Shown one piece after another: positions 34,469-42,891 of a DNA stretch of 64,000 bases. Each line of letters begins with the position of its first letter. Positions within the stretch are counted from its first letter, which is position 1. The stretch spans positions 7,998,001-8,062,000 of the forward strand of contig NZ_BAABIS010000001.1 of assembly GCF_039542905.1 (NCBI RefSeq). Reading direction: 5' to 3'. The DNA comes from Kitasatospora terrestris (GTDB taxonomy: Bacteria; Actinomycetota; Actinomycetes; Streptomycetales; Streptomycetaceae). Under the pieces are notes generated by a model. The model had not been told where the DNA came from and made no database searches. It saw nothing but the letters and a program-made list of their open reading frames with translations. The translations under genes and the position numbers were made by a program.

Positions 34469-35650
34469 GTGAACCGCCCCACCGGACCGTCCCGGCCGCG
34501 CGCCGTACGCGCCGCCGCGATCGCCGTCGCCGCCCTCGGCATCGGCTACGCCCCGATCGCCGCCACCGAGATCTGGCCCTACGCCCGCCCCGGTGCCCCC
34601 GCCCTCGGCGAACGGCTCCTCGCCCACACGGTCGACTCCCAGTACGTCGCCGACGCCGTCGCGGACCGCACCGCGCCGTACGGCCACAGCCTCACCGCGC
34701 TGATCGTCCACTCCGTGCTCGGTGCCGCCCTGATGCTGCTCGGCCCGGTCCAGCTGCTCACCGCCGTCCGCCGGCGCCGGCGCCTGCACCGGGCCCTCGG
34801 CACCGTCTACGCCGTCGCCGTCTACGCCGCGATGGCCGCGGCCGCCGCCTACCTGGCCCGCACCGCGCCCGAGGACGCGTTCGGCGGCGCCTCGTTCTGG
34901 ATCGTCCTCGCGGTGATCCTGGCCGGCACCGTCCTGTCCTGCACCTTCGGCGTCCTCGCCGCCCTCACCCGCCGGCCCGACATCCACCAGCGCTGGATGC
35001 TGCTCTGCTACGGCTACCTGATGACCGCCCCGCTGCTGCGCCTCGAATGGGGAACCCTGCCGCGGTTCTGGCCCGGACTGCCGATGCAGGACATCAACCG
35101 GCTCGCCCTGATGCACCTCGGCACCCTGGTCGTCCTCGGCGCGCTCCTCGCCTCCCGCGCCGGCGACCGCCGCCGCACCGTCGCCGGCCTCACCGGCAGC
35201 TGGGCCCCCGGCCCGCTGCTGCTCGCCGCCCACCTGGCGGGCGCGCTCGGCCTCACCTGGCTCGGCATCTCCTTCCGCGCCGCCGGGCCGGAAGGTCAGC
35301 GCCTGCTGGTCGCGCTGCTCGTCCCGCACCTGTCGGCGGTCGCGCTCCTGGCCCGGCGACGCGCCGCCGCGGGCCGCGCCGGGCGCGGGTGGGCCCGCGA
35401 GGAGTGGAGCATCCACCTCGCCGCGTTCGGGCTCGCGCCCGCGTTCTCCGCCGGCTGCACCGTCCTCTTCGAGCACGCGCTCCACCTCGACCGGCTCACC
35501 GCACTCACCGCCGGCGCGGGCATCGGCACCGGCGTGCTCGCCTTCGCCGCGACAGCCGTCGTCAGCCTCCGCCTCCAGTACGCCCGGCACGTGCTCGCCC
35601 TCGCCCCGCCCCCGGCCGCCACCGCAACGCCGGCCACCGCGCCGGCCTGA
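34469..35650 (+). CDS. Polytopic membrane protein, DUF2306-like
   Basis: A 393-residue integral membrane protein with about ten hydrophobic segments. LHRALGTVYAVAVYAAMAAA and RRPDIHQRWMLLCYGYLMTA resemble the His-containing helices of DUF2306 proteins (HRxxG and HRxWM-like motifs, possibly haem- or metal-linked). GTG start with AGGGGAG 6-12 bases upstream. The C-terminal half (REEWSIHLAAFGLAPAFSAG) adds further helices. Its control by the adjacent PadR regulator is inferred from the inverted repeat between them. Function unknown. Confidence 0.8.
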   Translation: MNRPTGPSRPRAVRAAAIAVAALGIGYAPIAATEIWPYARPGAPALGERLLAHTVDSQYVADAVADRTAPYGHSLTALIVHSVLGAALMLLGPVQLLTAVRRRRRLHRALGTVYAVAVYAAMAAAAAYLARTAPEDAFGGASFWIVLAVILAGTVLSCTFGVLAALTRRPDIHQRWMLLCYGYLMTAPLLRLEWGTLPRFWPGLPMQDINRLALMHLGTLVVLGALLASRAGDRRRTVAGLTGSWAPGPLLLAAHLAGALGLTWLGISFRAAGPEGQRLLVALLVPHLSAVALLARRRAAAGRAGRGWAREEWSIHLAAFGLAPAFSAGCTVLFEHALHLDRLTALTAGAGIGTGVLAFAATAVVSLRLQYARHVLALAPPPAATATPATAPA

Positions 35651-36014
35651 GCCCGGTCCGCCCGGCCTCCGGGCTCCGGCCGGTCTGCCCCGACCAGGGC
35701 TTCGCCCTACCGGGCCCGACCGGGGCTTCGCCCGACCCGACCGGCCCCGGCTGCGCCGGGCCGGGAGGAGCCGGCCGAGCCGACCCGAGACTGCGCCGGG
35801 CCGAGATGACCGCCGGGAGGGGCCGGCCCGGCTGACCCGAGGCCGCGCCCGACCGGCCTCGCCTCCGGGCGCCGCCCGACCCGCCCGTGCCCGGGTCGAG
35901 CGGAGCGAACGGTGAATGCCGCGGGCCGTGGCGTCGCACAGACTCGCGCGCCCCGCCCCCGCCCCTCGCCCGTACGAGCCGTCCCCCATCCACCGCCCCG
36001 GACAAGGAGCCCCC
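35651..36014. other. 364-bp GC-rich spacer with no gene
   Basis: The stretch is made of short imperfect repeats such as GGGCTTCGCCC (a small hairpin) and CGCCGGGCCG. No reading frame has codon bias or a ribosome site until AAGGAG at 36004-36009, which serves the next gene. It may hold terminator hairpins for the gene before it. Confidence 0.5.
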
Positions 36015-36872
36015 ATGGCCGCCGACGTGCGTGAACGCGAACTCGCCGCCGCCGTTCCCCTGCTCGCCCAGGTCGTCGCGACCGTCAGCGTCCTCACCGG
36101 TCTGGCCATGGCCGGCGCCGGGGCGACCGGGCACGCCTTCGGGCCGTGGGCGTCGCCCGACCCGCTCGGCCCGGCGATGATCGGCGCCGGCATGCTGGGC
36201 GTCGCCCCCGGGCTGCTCGCGCTGTCGCGCGCCCGCAGCTGGCCGGAGGCCCGGACGCTCACGCTCTCCACCGCGATCGTGCTGCTCGGCCTGTTCGCGG
36301 TGACCCTCCTCAACGCCGGATCCCTGCACCTCGCCCGCGGCGGCTCCGTCGTGCTGGTCCTGTTCAGTCTCGGCTGGCTCGGCGTCACCGGCCTGCTCGC
36401 CCTGCTGACCGTGGTCGCCCTGGCCGCGCAGTACCGCAAGCGGCCGACGCCGGTCGCCGCGTTGGAGGTGCCCGCCGTGCCGCTGCCCGCGCTCGCCAAG
36501 CCGGCGCTGGCGCTGCTCGGCTCCGCCTGGTTCGGCATCGGCGCCGGGCTGCTCGCGCTTCCCGGGTTCTGGGGCGCGTTCGTCCCCTGGGAGGTCTCGC
36601 GGGCCGACGCGCAGGCCCTCGGCGTCTGGGCGCTCGCGCTCGGCGCCGGTGTCCTCGCCTCGCTCGCCGAGGACGACCTGGCCCGCCTGCGCCCGGCCCT
36701 GCTCGCGCTGCCCGGCGTCGCGGTGGCCACCGGCCTGCTGCTCGCCGCCAGGGCCGCGCATGTGCACTGGAGCACCGGCCCCGCCCTCGCCCTGCTCGCG
36801 ATGACCGCCGGACTGCTGGTCGCCGGCCTCACCGGCCGCCTGCTGCTGCGCCGCCCCGCGTCGGCGACCTGA
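36015..36872 (+). CDS. Integral membrane protein of unknown function
   Basis: A 285-residue protein with about eight hydrophobic helices (AAAVPLLAQVVATVSVLTGL, TAIVLLGLFAVTLLNAGSLH, GWLGVTGLLALLTVVALAAQ, and more in the second half). The ATG has AAGGAG 6 bases upstream. A cytoplasmic loop near the middle (YRKRPTPVAALEVPAVPLP) separates two four-helix halves. No motif suggests a transport or enzyme family. Confidence 0.8.
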   Translation: MAADVRERELAAAVPLLAQVVATVSVLTGLAMAGAGATGHAFGPWASPDPLGPAMIGAGMLGVAPGLLALSRARSWPEARTLTLSTAIVLLGLFAVTLLNAGSLHLARGGSVVLVLFSLGWLGVTGLLALLTVVALAAQYRKRPTPVAALEVPAVPLPALAKPALALLGSAWFGIGAGLLALPGFWGAFVPWEVSRADAQALGVWALALGAGVLASLAEDDLARLRPALLALPGVAVATGLLLAARAAHVHWSTGPALALLAMTAGLLVAGLTGRLLLRRPASAT

Positions 36873-37026
36873 GCGGGCGGCAGGTATCGGCCTGAGCGCG
36901 CGGCCCGCGTCGGCCCGGACGGGCGACCCGGCAGCGGCCTGAGCGCGTGGCCCCGGCCCGCCCGAGTTCGCGCCACGCCCGGCGGGGCATTTGCACCATT
37001 CGCCGCAAACCTGCACAGTCGGGGGC

Positions 37027-37317
37027 ATGAGTTCACCGGTCTATCTCGGCCCCGCCACGATCCTGGCCTCCGGCCAGGAGTTCCCCGTCGAGGTCGAGCT
37101 GACCGGTGACGTCCCCGCGGTCGGCCTGCCGAGCTGGACGGGCGCGCTCTACACCGCCGACGCGCGCTTCGCGACCGCCACCCTGCGCCGCGGCCGACTG
37201 CGCCTGCCCGGCGGCTGGGAGGGCGGGTTCGCGGTGATGCGGACGATCCTCGGCGTCTCGACGATCTGGGTGCGGGGCAACGACCTAGAGGCGTCCCCGG
37301 CGGACTGGCCGGCCTGA
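37027..37317 (+). CDS. Small conserved-type beta protein, function unknown
   Basis: A 96-residue protein beginning MSSPVYLGPATILASGQEFP. It is strand-rich and includes PSWTGALYTADARFATATLR and GVSTIWVRGNDLEAS. It resembles small actinobacterial DUF proteins of this size, but I do not recognise a family. GGGGG lies directly before the ATG; the ribosome site is weak. Codon use fits real coding sequence. Confidence 0.7.
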   Translation: MSSPVYLGPATILASGQEFPVEVELTGDVPAVGLPSWTGALYTADARFATATLRRGRLRLPGGWEGGFAVMRTILGVSTIWVRGNDLEASPADWPA

Positions 37318-37516
37318 AGCGTCCGGGGCTCCCGGGCCGTGGCCGTCGTCAGCGAGGATGTGTGGGCGACGTGATGTCTGTCTCTTGTCCGAGCCTGATT
37401 GTCATGGTTGTATCACCGCATGTGTGCGGGTCGTCACCCGCAGACCGACGCGCAGCGTCCGCACCACGGGGGTCCGGGCGGCGCCGCCGGGCCGGGTTTG
37501 TGGGGGAGTGATGACG

Positions 37517-38023
37517 ATGGCTGCCGACGATTCCGCCGCCGGGTACGGGGGAGAACCGACTCCGGCGGAGCTGCGCGACCTGCAGGCGCGCGCGGACGCG
37601 CTGACGCGGGACATCGCCGCGATGCGCTCCCGCCTGACGGCCCAGTCCCATCTGCCGCGCAACCTGCGCTCCGCCCTTCCGGAGAGCGTGGACCGCGGCC
37701 TGGCCCGGGCGTCGCAGCGGCTGTCCGCCGCGGCCGACGGCCTGGCCCGCGTCCGTGCGGCGCAGTGGCTCGGCGCGTGCACCACGGGGTGGGGCATCTG
37801 CCCGCACTGCGGGCTGACGCTGCAGGCCGAGGACGACCGCTCCTGGTGCGAGGCGTGCGGCACCGCCTGGGACTACGACCGCTCCCAGGGCCCGTGCGGC
37901 GAGCGCGGCGTCTACCTGGCCATGGACGAGCTGGGCGGGACGGTCCTGGTCTGCGCCGCCCACGGCCGCTACCTCAGCGAGCGCCTCGACGGCGGCCTCC
38001 TCCTGGCGATCCCCGAGCTCTAG
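37517..38023 (+). CDS. Zinc-ribbon protein with N-terminal helical region
   Basis: A 168-residue protein. The N-terminal half is a likely coiled coil (PAELRDLQARADALTRDIAA, then ASQRLSAAADGLARVRAAQW). The C-terminal half has a zinc ribbon: CPHCG about 100-104 and CEACG about 117-121, then CGERGVYLAMDELGG. The start at 37517 is chosen for GGGGGAG about 10 bases upstream; 37508 and 37511 are alternatives. It might bind nucleic acid or a partner protein; no named family. Confidence 0.75.
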   Translation: MAADDSAAGYGGEPTPAELRDLQARADALTRDIAAMRSRLTAQSHLPRNLRSALPESVDRGLARASQRLSAAADGLARVRAAQWLGACTTGWGICPHCGLTLQAEDDRSWCEACGTAWDYDRSQGPCGERGVYLAMDELGGTVLVCAAHGRYLSERLDGGLLLAIPEL

Positions 38024-38104
38024 ACGGGCAGGGCCGACATCGACCGGTGGCCGGACGCGACCGGTGGCCGGACGCGATCGTGGCCGGGTCGCGCTCCGCT
38101 CGGC

Positions 38105-38998
38105 TCAGGCCTCCTCCTCGCCGGTGCTCGCGCTCGCGGTCGCGATGGCCACCGCCTGCCCGCTCACCCGCACATGCGGGTCGGTCGTGGAGGCCCGGAC
38201 CCGGAGCAGGCTGGGCCGGCCGAGGTCCTCGCCCTGGTGGATGGTGAAGGAGCCGGAGGGCGGGAGGGCGCCGAGGGTGCGCAGGTAGCCACCGAAGGCG
38301 GCCGCCGCGGCACCGGTGGCCGGGTCCTCGACGACGCCGCCGATCGGGAAGGGGTCGCGGGCGTGGAAGAGATCGGGGGCCTCGCGCCAGACCAGCTGGA
38401 GCGTGGTCCAGCCGTGGCGGTGCATCACCTCGGCCAGGGCGTCGAAGTCGTAGTCGAGGGCCGCGAGGCGCTCGCGGTCGGCCACTGCCAGGACCAGGTG
38501 CTCGTTGCCGCCGAAGGCGACGTGCGGCGGCAGTGCCGGGTCGAGGTCCTCCGGGGACCAGCGCAGGGCGGCGAGGGAGGCGTGCAGCTCCGCGTCGCTC
38601 GCCGGTCGGGAGCGGGTGGGAACGCTGGTGAGCGTCGCCGTCACGGGGCCTCCGGGCGCCGCCGATGTGTCCAGGGGGATCTCACCCACCGGCGTGTCGA
38701 ACACGAGCGGGCCGGGGCCGATCCGCTCGGCCAGCGCCACCGCGGTGGCCACGGTCGCGTGGCCGCAGAAGGCGACCTCGGCCAGCGGGCTGAAGTAGCG
38801 CAGCCGGAACCGGCGTGCCGCGTGGTCGGCGACGGTGACGAACGCGGTCTCCGAGTAGCCGACCTCGGCGGCGGTCTCGAGCATGGCGGCGTCGTCCAGC
38901 GCGCTCGCGTCGAGCACGATTCCTGCCGGGTTGCCGCCGGCGGGGTCGGTGGTGAAGGCGGTGTAGCGCAGGGTCTCGGGGCGTGTCTTCGGGCTCAT
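38105..38998 (-). CDS. PhzF-family isomerase/epimerase-like protein
   Basis: A 297-residue protein with the PhzF signature: GGNPAGIVLDASAL near the N-terminus, GYSETAFV (catalytic Glu), LRYFSPLAEVAFCGHATVAT and VVEDPATGAAAAAFGGYLRT. The fold resembles diaminopimelate epimerase, but the family has one acid base. Known members act in phenazine synthesis or as unknown isomerases; nothing nearby suggests phenazines. It diverges from a LysR gene, with four CGATGG half-sites between. Confidence 0.92.
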   Translation of the reverse strand: MSPKTRPETLRYTAFTTDPAGGNPAGIVLDASALDDAAMLETAAEVGYSETAFVTVADHAARRFRLRYFSPLAEVAFCGHATVATAVALAERIGPGPLVFDTPVGEIPLDTSAAPGGPVTATLTSVPTRSRPASDAELHASLAALRWSPEDLDPALPPHVAFGGNEHLVLAVADRERLAALDYDFDALAEVMHRHGWTTLQLVWREAPDLFHARDPFPIGGVVEDPATGAAAAAFGGYLRTLGALPPSGSFTIHQGEDLGRPSLLRVRASTTDPHVRVSGQAVAIATASASTGEEEA

Positions 38999-39034
38999 GC
39001 GCCTATCGTGGCCCGAACCAGGCATGCTGACCAG

Positions 39035-39072
39035 CGATGGTTCTCGATGGTTTCCATCGCCTTCCACGATGG
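39035..39072. promoter_or_regulatory. Four CGATGG half-sites between PhzF and LysR genes
   Basis: CGATGG occurs at 39035-39040, 39045-39050, inverted as CCATCG at 39054-39059, and again at 39067-39072. The middle pair forms a 15-bp palindrome CGATGG-TTT-CCATCG. This is a likely LysR binding region controlling both divergent genes. A TATCGT at 39081-39086 could be the LysR gene -10 box. Confidence 0.55.
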
Positions 39073-39093
39073 CCGAGGGATATCGTCGACGGC

Positions 39094-40005
39094 ATGGACA
39101 CCCGCCTGCTGCGCACCTTCGCCACCGTCGCCCGGACCGGGAACCTCACCGCCGCCGCGGAGCGCCTCCACCTCGTCCAGTCCACCGTGACCGCCCACGT
39201 CCAGGCGCTGGAGAAGGAACTCGACCTGCGCCTGTTCGACCGGCTGCCCCGCGGGGTGGTGCTCACCGGCGCCGGGCGCGACGTGCTGGCGCAGGCCGAG
39301 GCGGTACTGGAGGCCGAGGCCCGGCTGCGGACGGTCGCCGCCTCGGCCGGTGGCGCGGGAGGGCGGGTGACCGGGCGCGTGGTGCTCGCGGCCGGCGAGA
39401 CGCTGGTGTCCGCCCGGCTGCCGGGAGTCGTCGCCGCGCTGCGGCGCAGCCACCCCGGGATCGAGGTGGACCTGCACACGATGGGCACCGCCCCCGCCGT
39501 CGCCGCGCTCCGCACCGGCGAACTGGACCTGGCCCTGCTGCTGGAGGACGAGGCGGCCTTCCCCGACATCGAGTGCCCGCCCCTGGCCCGTGAGCCGCTG
39601 GTGCTTGTCTGCTCTCCCCGGCACCCGGCCGCCACCCGTGACGCCGCCGACCCGGTCGCCGGCTGGGCGGACCTGGCCCGCGAAGACTACTTCCTGCACG
39701 AGCAGGGCTGTTCGTACAGCGACCGCTTCGTCGAGCGGCTGCTCGCCGCCGCGGGGGGAACTCCGCTGCGGATCACCCGTTTCGGCAGTCTGGAGGCCGC
39801 CAGGTCCTGCGTCGCCGCGGGCCTCGGCCTCAGCCTGCTGGCCCGCGCCAATGTCGCGGACGCCCTCGCGGCGGGCCGCCTGGCCCAGGTGCCGGGCCCG
39901 CGGTTCCCCGACGTCACCGTTCGCCTGGCCCGCCACCGTCGCCGCTGGGTCTCCCCGGCGGCGGCCGCACTCGCCGCGGAGCTGCCCCACCACTTCCCCC
40001 ACTGA
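39094..40005 (+). CDS. LysR-family transcriptional regulator
   Basis: A 303-residue protein. The N-terminal helix-turn-helix reads LLRTFATVARTGNLTAAAER followed by LHLVQSTVTAHVQALEKELD. The substrate-binding domain begins about residue 90 (VLAAGETLVSARLPGVVAAL). The start MDTRLL has no good ribosome site but follows a TATCGT by 7 bases, so a leaderless message is possible. It diverges from the PhzF gene and probably regulates it and itself. Confidence 0.92.
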   Translation: MDTRLLRTFATVARTGNLTAAAERLHLVQSTVTAHVQALEKELDLRLFDRLPRGVVLTGAGRDVLAQAEAVLEAEARLRTVAASAGGAGGRVTGRVVLAAGETLVSARLPGVVAALRRSHPGIEVDLHTMGTAPAVAALRTGELDLALLLEDEAAFPDIECPPLAREPLVLVCSPRHPAATRDAADPVAGWADLAREDYFLHEQGCSYSDRFVERLLAAAGGTPLRITRFGSLEAARSCVAAGLGLSLLARANVADALAAGRLAQVPGPRFPDVTVRLARHRRRWVSPAAAALAAELPHHFPH

Positions 40006-40025
40006 GCGCGGGTGGGCGCGCGGGT

Positions 40026-40056
40026 GGGCCCGCATCCTGGGGAAGGACGCGGGCCC
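40026..40056. terminator. Inverted repeat between LysR and xylanase genes
   Basis: GGGCCCGC (40026-40033) and GCGGGCCC (40049-40056), with flanking bases also partly paired. The genes on each side converge here, so it may end both transcripts. Confidence 0.6.
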
Positions 40057-40072
40057 GTGGGGGGAGTGGTGG

Positions 40073-41536
40073 TCAGGCGGTGGTGCAGGGGACGCCGTTG
40101 AGGGTGAACTGGGCGGGGGCGGCGGTGTTGCCGGTGTGGTTGGCCTGGAAGCCGAACGAGGTGGAGCCGCCGGGGGCGAGGGTGCCGTTGTAGCCGAGGT
40201 TCTTGGCGGTGACCGCGCCGCTCGCCGGGGTGACGGTGGCGTTCCAGGCGGACGTGACGGTCTGGCCGGTGGGCAGGGTGAAGCCGAGGGACCAGGCGGT
40301 CAGGGTCGCGGAGCCGGTGTTGGTGAGGGTGACGTTCTCGGTCAGGCCGGTGTTCCAGGCGTTGACCGCGGTGGTCACCCGGCAGCCGGTGCCGGTCGAC
40401 GGGCTGGGCGACGGCGAGGGCGAGGTGGACGGGGAGGTGGAGGTGGACGGCGAGGGGCTGGAGGTGGAGCCGCCGAGGGCGTTCACCGAGGCGGTGTACG
40501 CGGGCTTGGGCTGGTAGCCGTTGTCGTACATGGTGGCGGCGCCCCAGCCGGAGAAGACACCGGGGATCCAGGAGTCCGCGTCGCCGACGCCCCACTGGGT
40601 GACGCCGACGCAGCGGCTGACGGCCAGGCAGGTGTTGACGACGTTGACGTAGTCGTTGGCCTGCTGGGTGAGGTTGGCGGCGGTCGCCGGGAGCTGGATG
40701 CGGTCGTCGAGCTCGGTGATGGCGACGTCGAGGCCGAGCGCGGCGAAGCGCTGCAGGTTGGCCTTGAAGGTGGAGGGCACCTGGCCGAGGACGAAGTGCG
40801 CCTGGAAGCCGATGCCGTCGAGCGGCACGCCCTGGCTGACCAGGGTCTTCGCCAGGTTGTACATGGCGTCGCTCTTGGCGTTCTGGCCCTCGATGTTGTA
40901 GTCGTTCAGGTAGAGCTTGACGTCCGGGTCGGCGGCGCGGGCGGTGCGCAGCGCGTCGGCGACGTAGCCGCTGCCCATGGCGTTGTAGAAGGCGTCGGTG
41001 CGGTAGCTGCCGTCCTCGTTGAACGGCTCGTTGACCACGTCCCAGGCGTAGAGCTTGCCCTTGTAGTGGGTGACCTCGTTGGTGACGTGGTTGCGCATGG
41101 CGGCCTGGACCTGGGAGGTGGGCAGGCTGCTGACCCAGGAGGGCAGCTGGCTGTGCCAGACCAGGGTGTGGCCGCGGACCTTCATGCCGTTGGCCTGGCC
41201 GTAGGCGAGGATCCGGTCGCCGGGGCCGTAGTTGAAGCTGCCCTGGCCGGCCTCGACGGTGTCCCACTTCATCTCGTTGCCGGGGGTGACGACGCCGAAC
41301 TGGCTGCCGGCGACGGCGGTGAGCGCGGAGTTGTTGAGGTCGCCCTGGGTGAGAGCGGTGCCGAAGTAGATCCCCTTGGCCTCGGCGAGGGCGCGCAGGG
41401 AGGTCCCGGCCGCGCCGGCCTGGCCGGCGGGCAGCAGGGTGGCGGCCGCGAGTGCGGCGGCGGCGGTGGCGGCGAGCGCGCCGAAGGCGCGGCGGGCGCG
41501 CCCGGTGGTGGGGGTGCGGAGCGTCCGGACTGGCAC
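40073..41536 (-). CDS. Secreted GH10 endo-1,4-beta-xylanase with CBM2
   Basis: A 487-residue xylanase. The GTG start (VPVRTLRTPTT) with AAGGGA upstream gives a Tat/Sec-like signal peptide to about residue 43. The GH10 barrel carries acid/base E170 (WDVVNEPF) and nucleophile E275 (AITELDD). A Ser/Pro linker precedes a C-terminal family 2 module (CRVTTAVNAWNTGLTENVTL to GVPC) that binds cellulose or xylan. A CGAA-N3-TTCG operator lies 104 bases upstream, the same as before the importer operon, tying it to the adjacent LacI regulator. Confidence 0.95.
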   Translation of the reverse strand: MPVRTLRTPTTGRARRAFGALAATAAAALAAATLLPAGQAGAAGTSLRALAEAKGIYFGTALTQGDLNNSALTAVAGSQFGVVTPGNEMKWDTVEAGQGSFNYGPGDRILAYGQANGMKVRGHTLVWHSQLPSWVSSLPTSQVQAAMRNHVTNEVTHYKGKLYAWDVVNEPFNEDGSYRTDAFYNAMGSGYVADALRTARAADPDVKLYLNDYNIEGQNAKSDAMYNLAKTLVSQGVPLDGIGFQAHFVLGQVPSTFKANLQRFAALGLDVAITELDDRIQLPATAANLTQQANDYVNVVNTCLAVSRCVGVTQWGVGDADSWIPGVFSGWGAATMYDNGYQPKPAYTASVNALGGSTSSPSPSTSTSPSTSPSPSPSPSTGTGCRVTTAVNAWNTGLTENVTLTNTGSATLTAWSLGFTLPTGQTVTSAWNATVTPASGAVTAKNLGYNGTLAPGGSTSFGFQANHTGNTAAPAQFTLNGVPCTTA

Positions 41537-41639
41537 CGGCGTGGTCCCTTCTCTTCTCGGGTGGGGGCAGAGAGCTGGACGTGCGGTGGAGCATGGAACG
41601 CTGACAGGTGCGGACGCCCCGCATGGTGCCGAAAGCTGT

Positions 41640-41650
41640 CGAAACTTTCG
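41640..41650. promoter_or_regulatory. Xylan-regulator operator before the xylanase
   Basis: CGAAACTTTCG is an 11-bp palindrome of the CGAA-N3-TTCG form described for BxlR-like xylan regulators of Streptomyces. A related site precedes the ABC operon at 42866. Confidence 0.7.
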
Positions 41651-41700
41651 GAGCGGCCGCCGATTCCGATCGGTGACCCTAGGCCCGGACTGACGCCGCG

Positions 41701-42708
41701 TCAAGCGGTCCTGGGCGGGGCGGTGCTGCTGCGCTCGACCAGGCTGGTGGCCAGGTCCACCCGCTGGGCGCCCGGCCGCACCCCCCGCGCCAGGTCGATG
41801 ACCAGCCGCGCGGCGACCTCGGCCATCTCGGTCAGCGGCTGGCGGACGGTGGTCAGCGGCGGTCCGACCCAGCGGGCCAGCGGCAGGTCGTCGAAGCCGA
41901 CCACGCTGAGGTCCTCCGGGATGCGCAGGCCCAGCTCGCGGGCGGCCTCGTACAGGCCGAGCGCCTGCAGGTCGTTCCCGGCGAAGACGGCGGTCGGCCG
42001 GTCGGGCAGGCCGAGCAGCTCCAGGCCGACCCGGCGCCCGGCCTCGTGGTGGAAGTCGCCCTCGCGGACCAGTTCCGGGTCGTACGCGATGCCGGCCATG
42101 TCGAGCGCGGCGCGGTAGCCGTCGGCCCGGGCCCGGCTGCACATCATCCGCCCCGGCCCGCCGATCAGGCCGATCCGCCGGTGGCCGAGGTCGAGCAGGT
42201 GGCGGGTGGCGGCCAGGCCGCCGTCCCAGTTGGTGGTGCCGACCGCGGGCACCTGCTGGCCGGGGTCGCCGGCCGGGTCCATCACCACGAACGGGATGTC
42301 CCGGCTGGCCAACTGCTCCTGCTGGGAGCGGTCCAGGCCGGAGAGGACCAGCACCACGCCGGTGGGGCGGCGGGCGAGCACCCCGTCCACCCAGGACTGC
42401 CCGGGGCTGAGCCGGCCCGAGGACTCGGAGAGCACGATCGACAGGCCCTCCTCGCGGACCACGTTCTCGACGCCGCGGATCACCTCCATCGCCCAGGCGC
42501 TCTCCAGCTCGTGGAAGACGAGTTCGAGCAGCGGCGCGGCCTGGCTGCCGGAGCGCCGGCGCCGGTAGCCGTGCCGCTGCAGCAGCTCCTCGACCCGCTC
42601 CCGGGTGGCGGGTGCGACGTCGGCGCGCCCGTTGAGGACTTTCGAAACTGTCGGCGCGGAGACCCCGGCCTCCTGCGCGATCTCGGCGAGCGTGGCCGCT
42701 CTGGTCAC
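41701..42708 (-). CDS. bxlR: LacI-family xylan/xylobiose regulator (BxlR-like)
   Basis: A 335-residue repressor lying between the xylanase and the xylo-oligosaccharide importer. The helix-turn-helix is TLAEIAQEAGVSAPTVSKVL, followed by a sugar-sensor domain ending TTVRQPLTEMAEV. The GTG at 42708 is preferred (AGGAGG 5 bases upstream) over a start 15 bases earlier. Gene order matches bxl loci, and a CGAA-N3-TTCG site lies on each side. The likely inducer is xylobiose or a longer xylo-oligomer. Confidence 0.88.
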   Translation of the reverse strand: MTRAATLAEIAQEAGVSAPTVSKVLNGRADVAPATRERVEELLQRHGYRRRRSGSQAAPLLELVFHELESAWAMEVIRGVENVVREEGLSIVLSESSGRLSPGQSWVDGVLARRPTGVVLVLSGLDRSQQEQLASRDIPFVVMDPAGDPGQQVPAVGTTNWDGGLAATRHLLDLGHRRIGLIGGPGRMMCSRARADGYRAALDMAGIAYDPELVREGDFHHEAGRRVGLELLGLPDRPTAVFAGNDLQALGLYEAARELGLRIPEDLSVVGFDDLPLARWVGPPLTTVRQPLTEMAEVAARLVIDLARGVRPGAQRVDLATSLVERSSTAPPRTA

Positions 42709-42812
42709 GAGTGCCTCCTGCACTGCCCCTGCTGGGCGAACTCCGCTGATGGCCGGTCGTACGCCACGGATGCTAGCCCCTCGGCGGGTCCGACCGGATC
42801 CCGCGAGGGCCC

Positions 42813-42841
42813 TTGACGGGTGGCGGGGTCGGCTCTAAGTT
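42813..42841 (+). promoter_or_regulatory. Promoter of the xylo-oligosaccharide ABC operon
   Basis: -35 TTGACG (42813-42818), a 17-base spacer and -10 TAAGTT (42836-42841). The operator lies about 25 bases downstream. Confidence 0.65.
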
Positions 42842-42865
42842 TCCCACAACATTCGGCAACTTGCT

Positions 42866-42876
42866 CGAAACATTCG
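42866..42876. promoter_or_regulatory. Xylan-regulator operator before the importer
   Basis: CGAAACATTCG keeps the CGAA-N3-TTCG form and differs from the xylanase site by one central base. It lies between the predicted start of transcription and the first start codon. Confidence 0.7.
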
Positions 42877-42891
42877 AAAACGAGGCAGGGT

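Noticed and set aside
37358-37516. N-terminal extension of the zinc-ribbon protein
   Set aside because: The extra 53 residues are Cys/Arg-rich without coding bias, and a good ribosome site lies before 37517.
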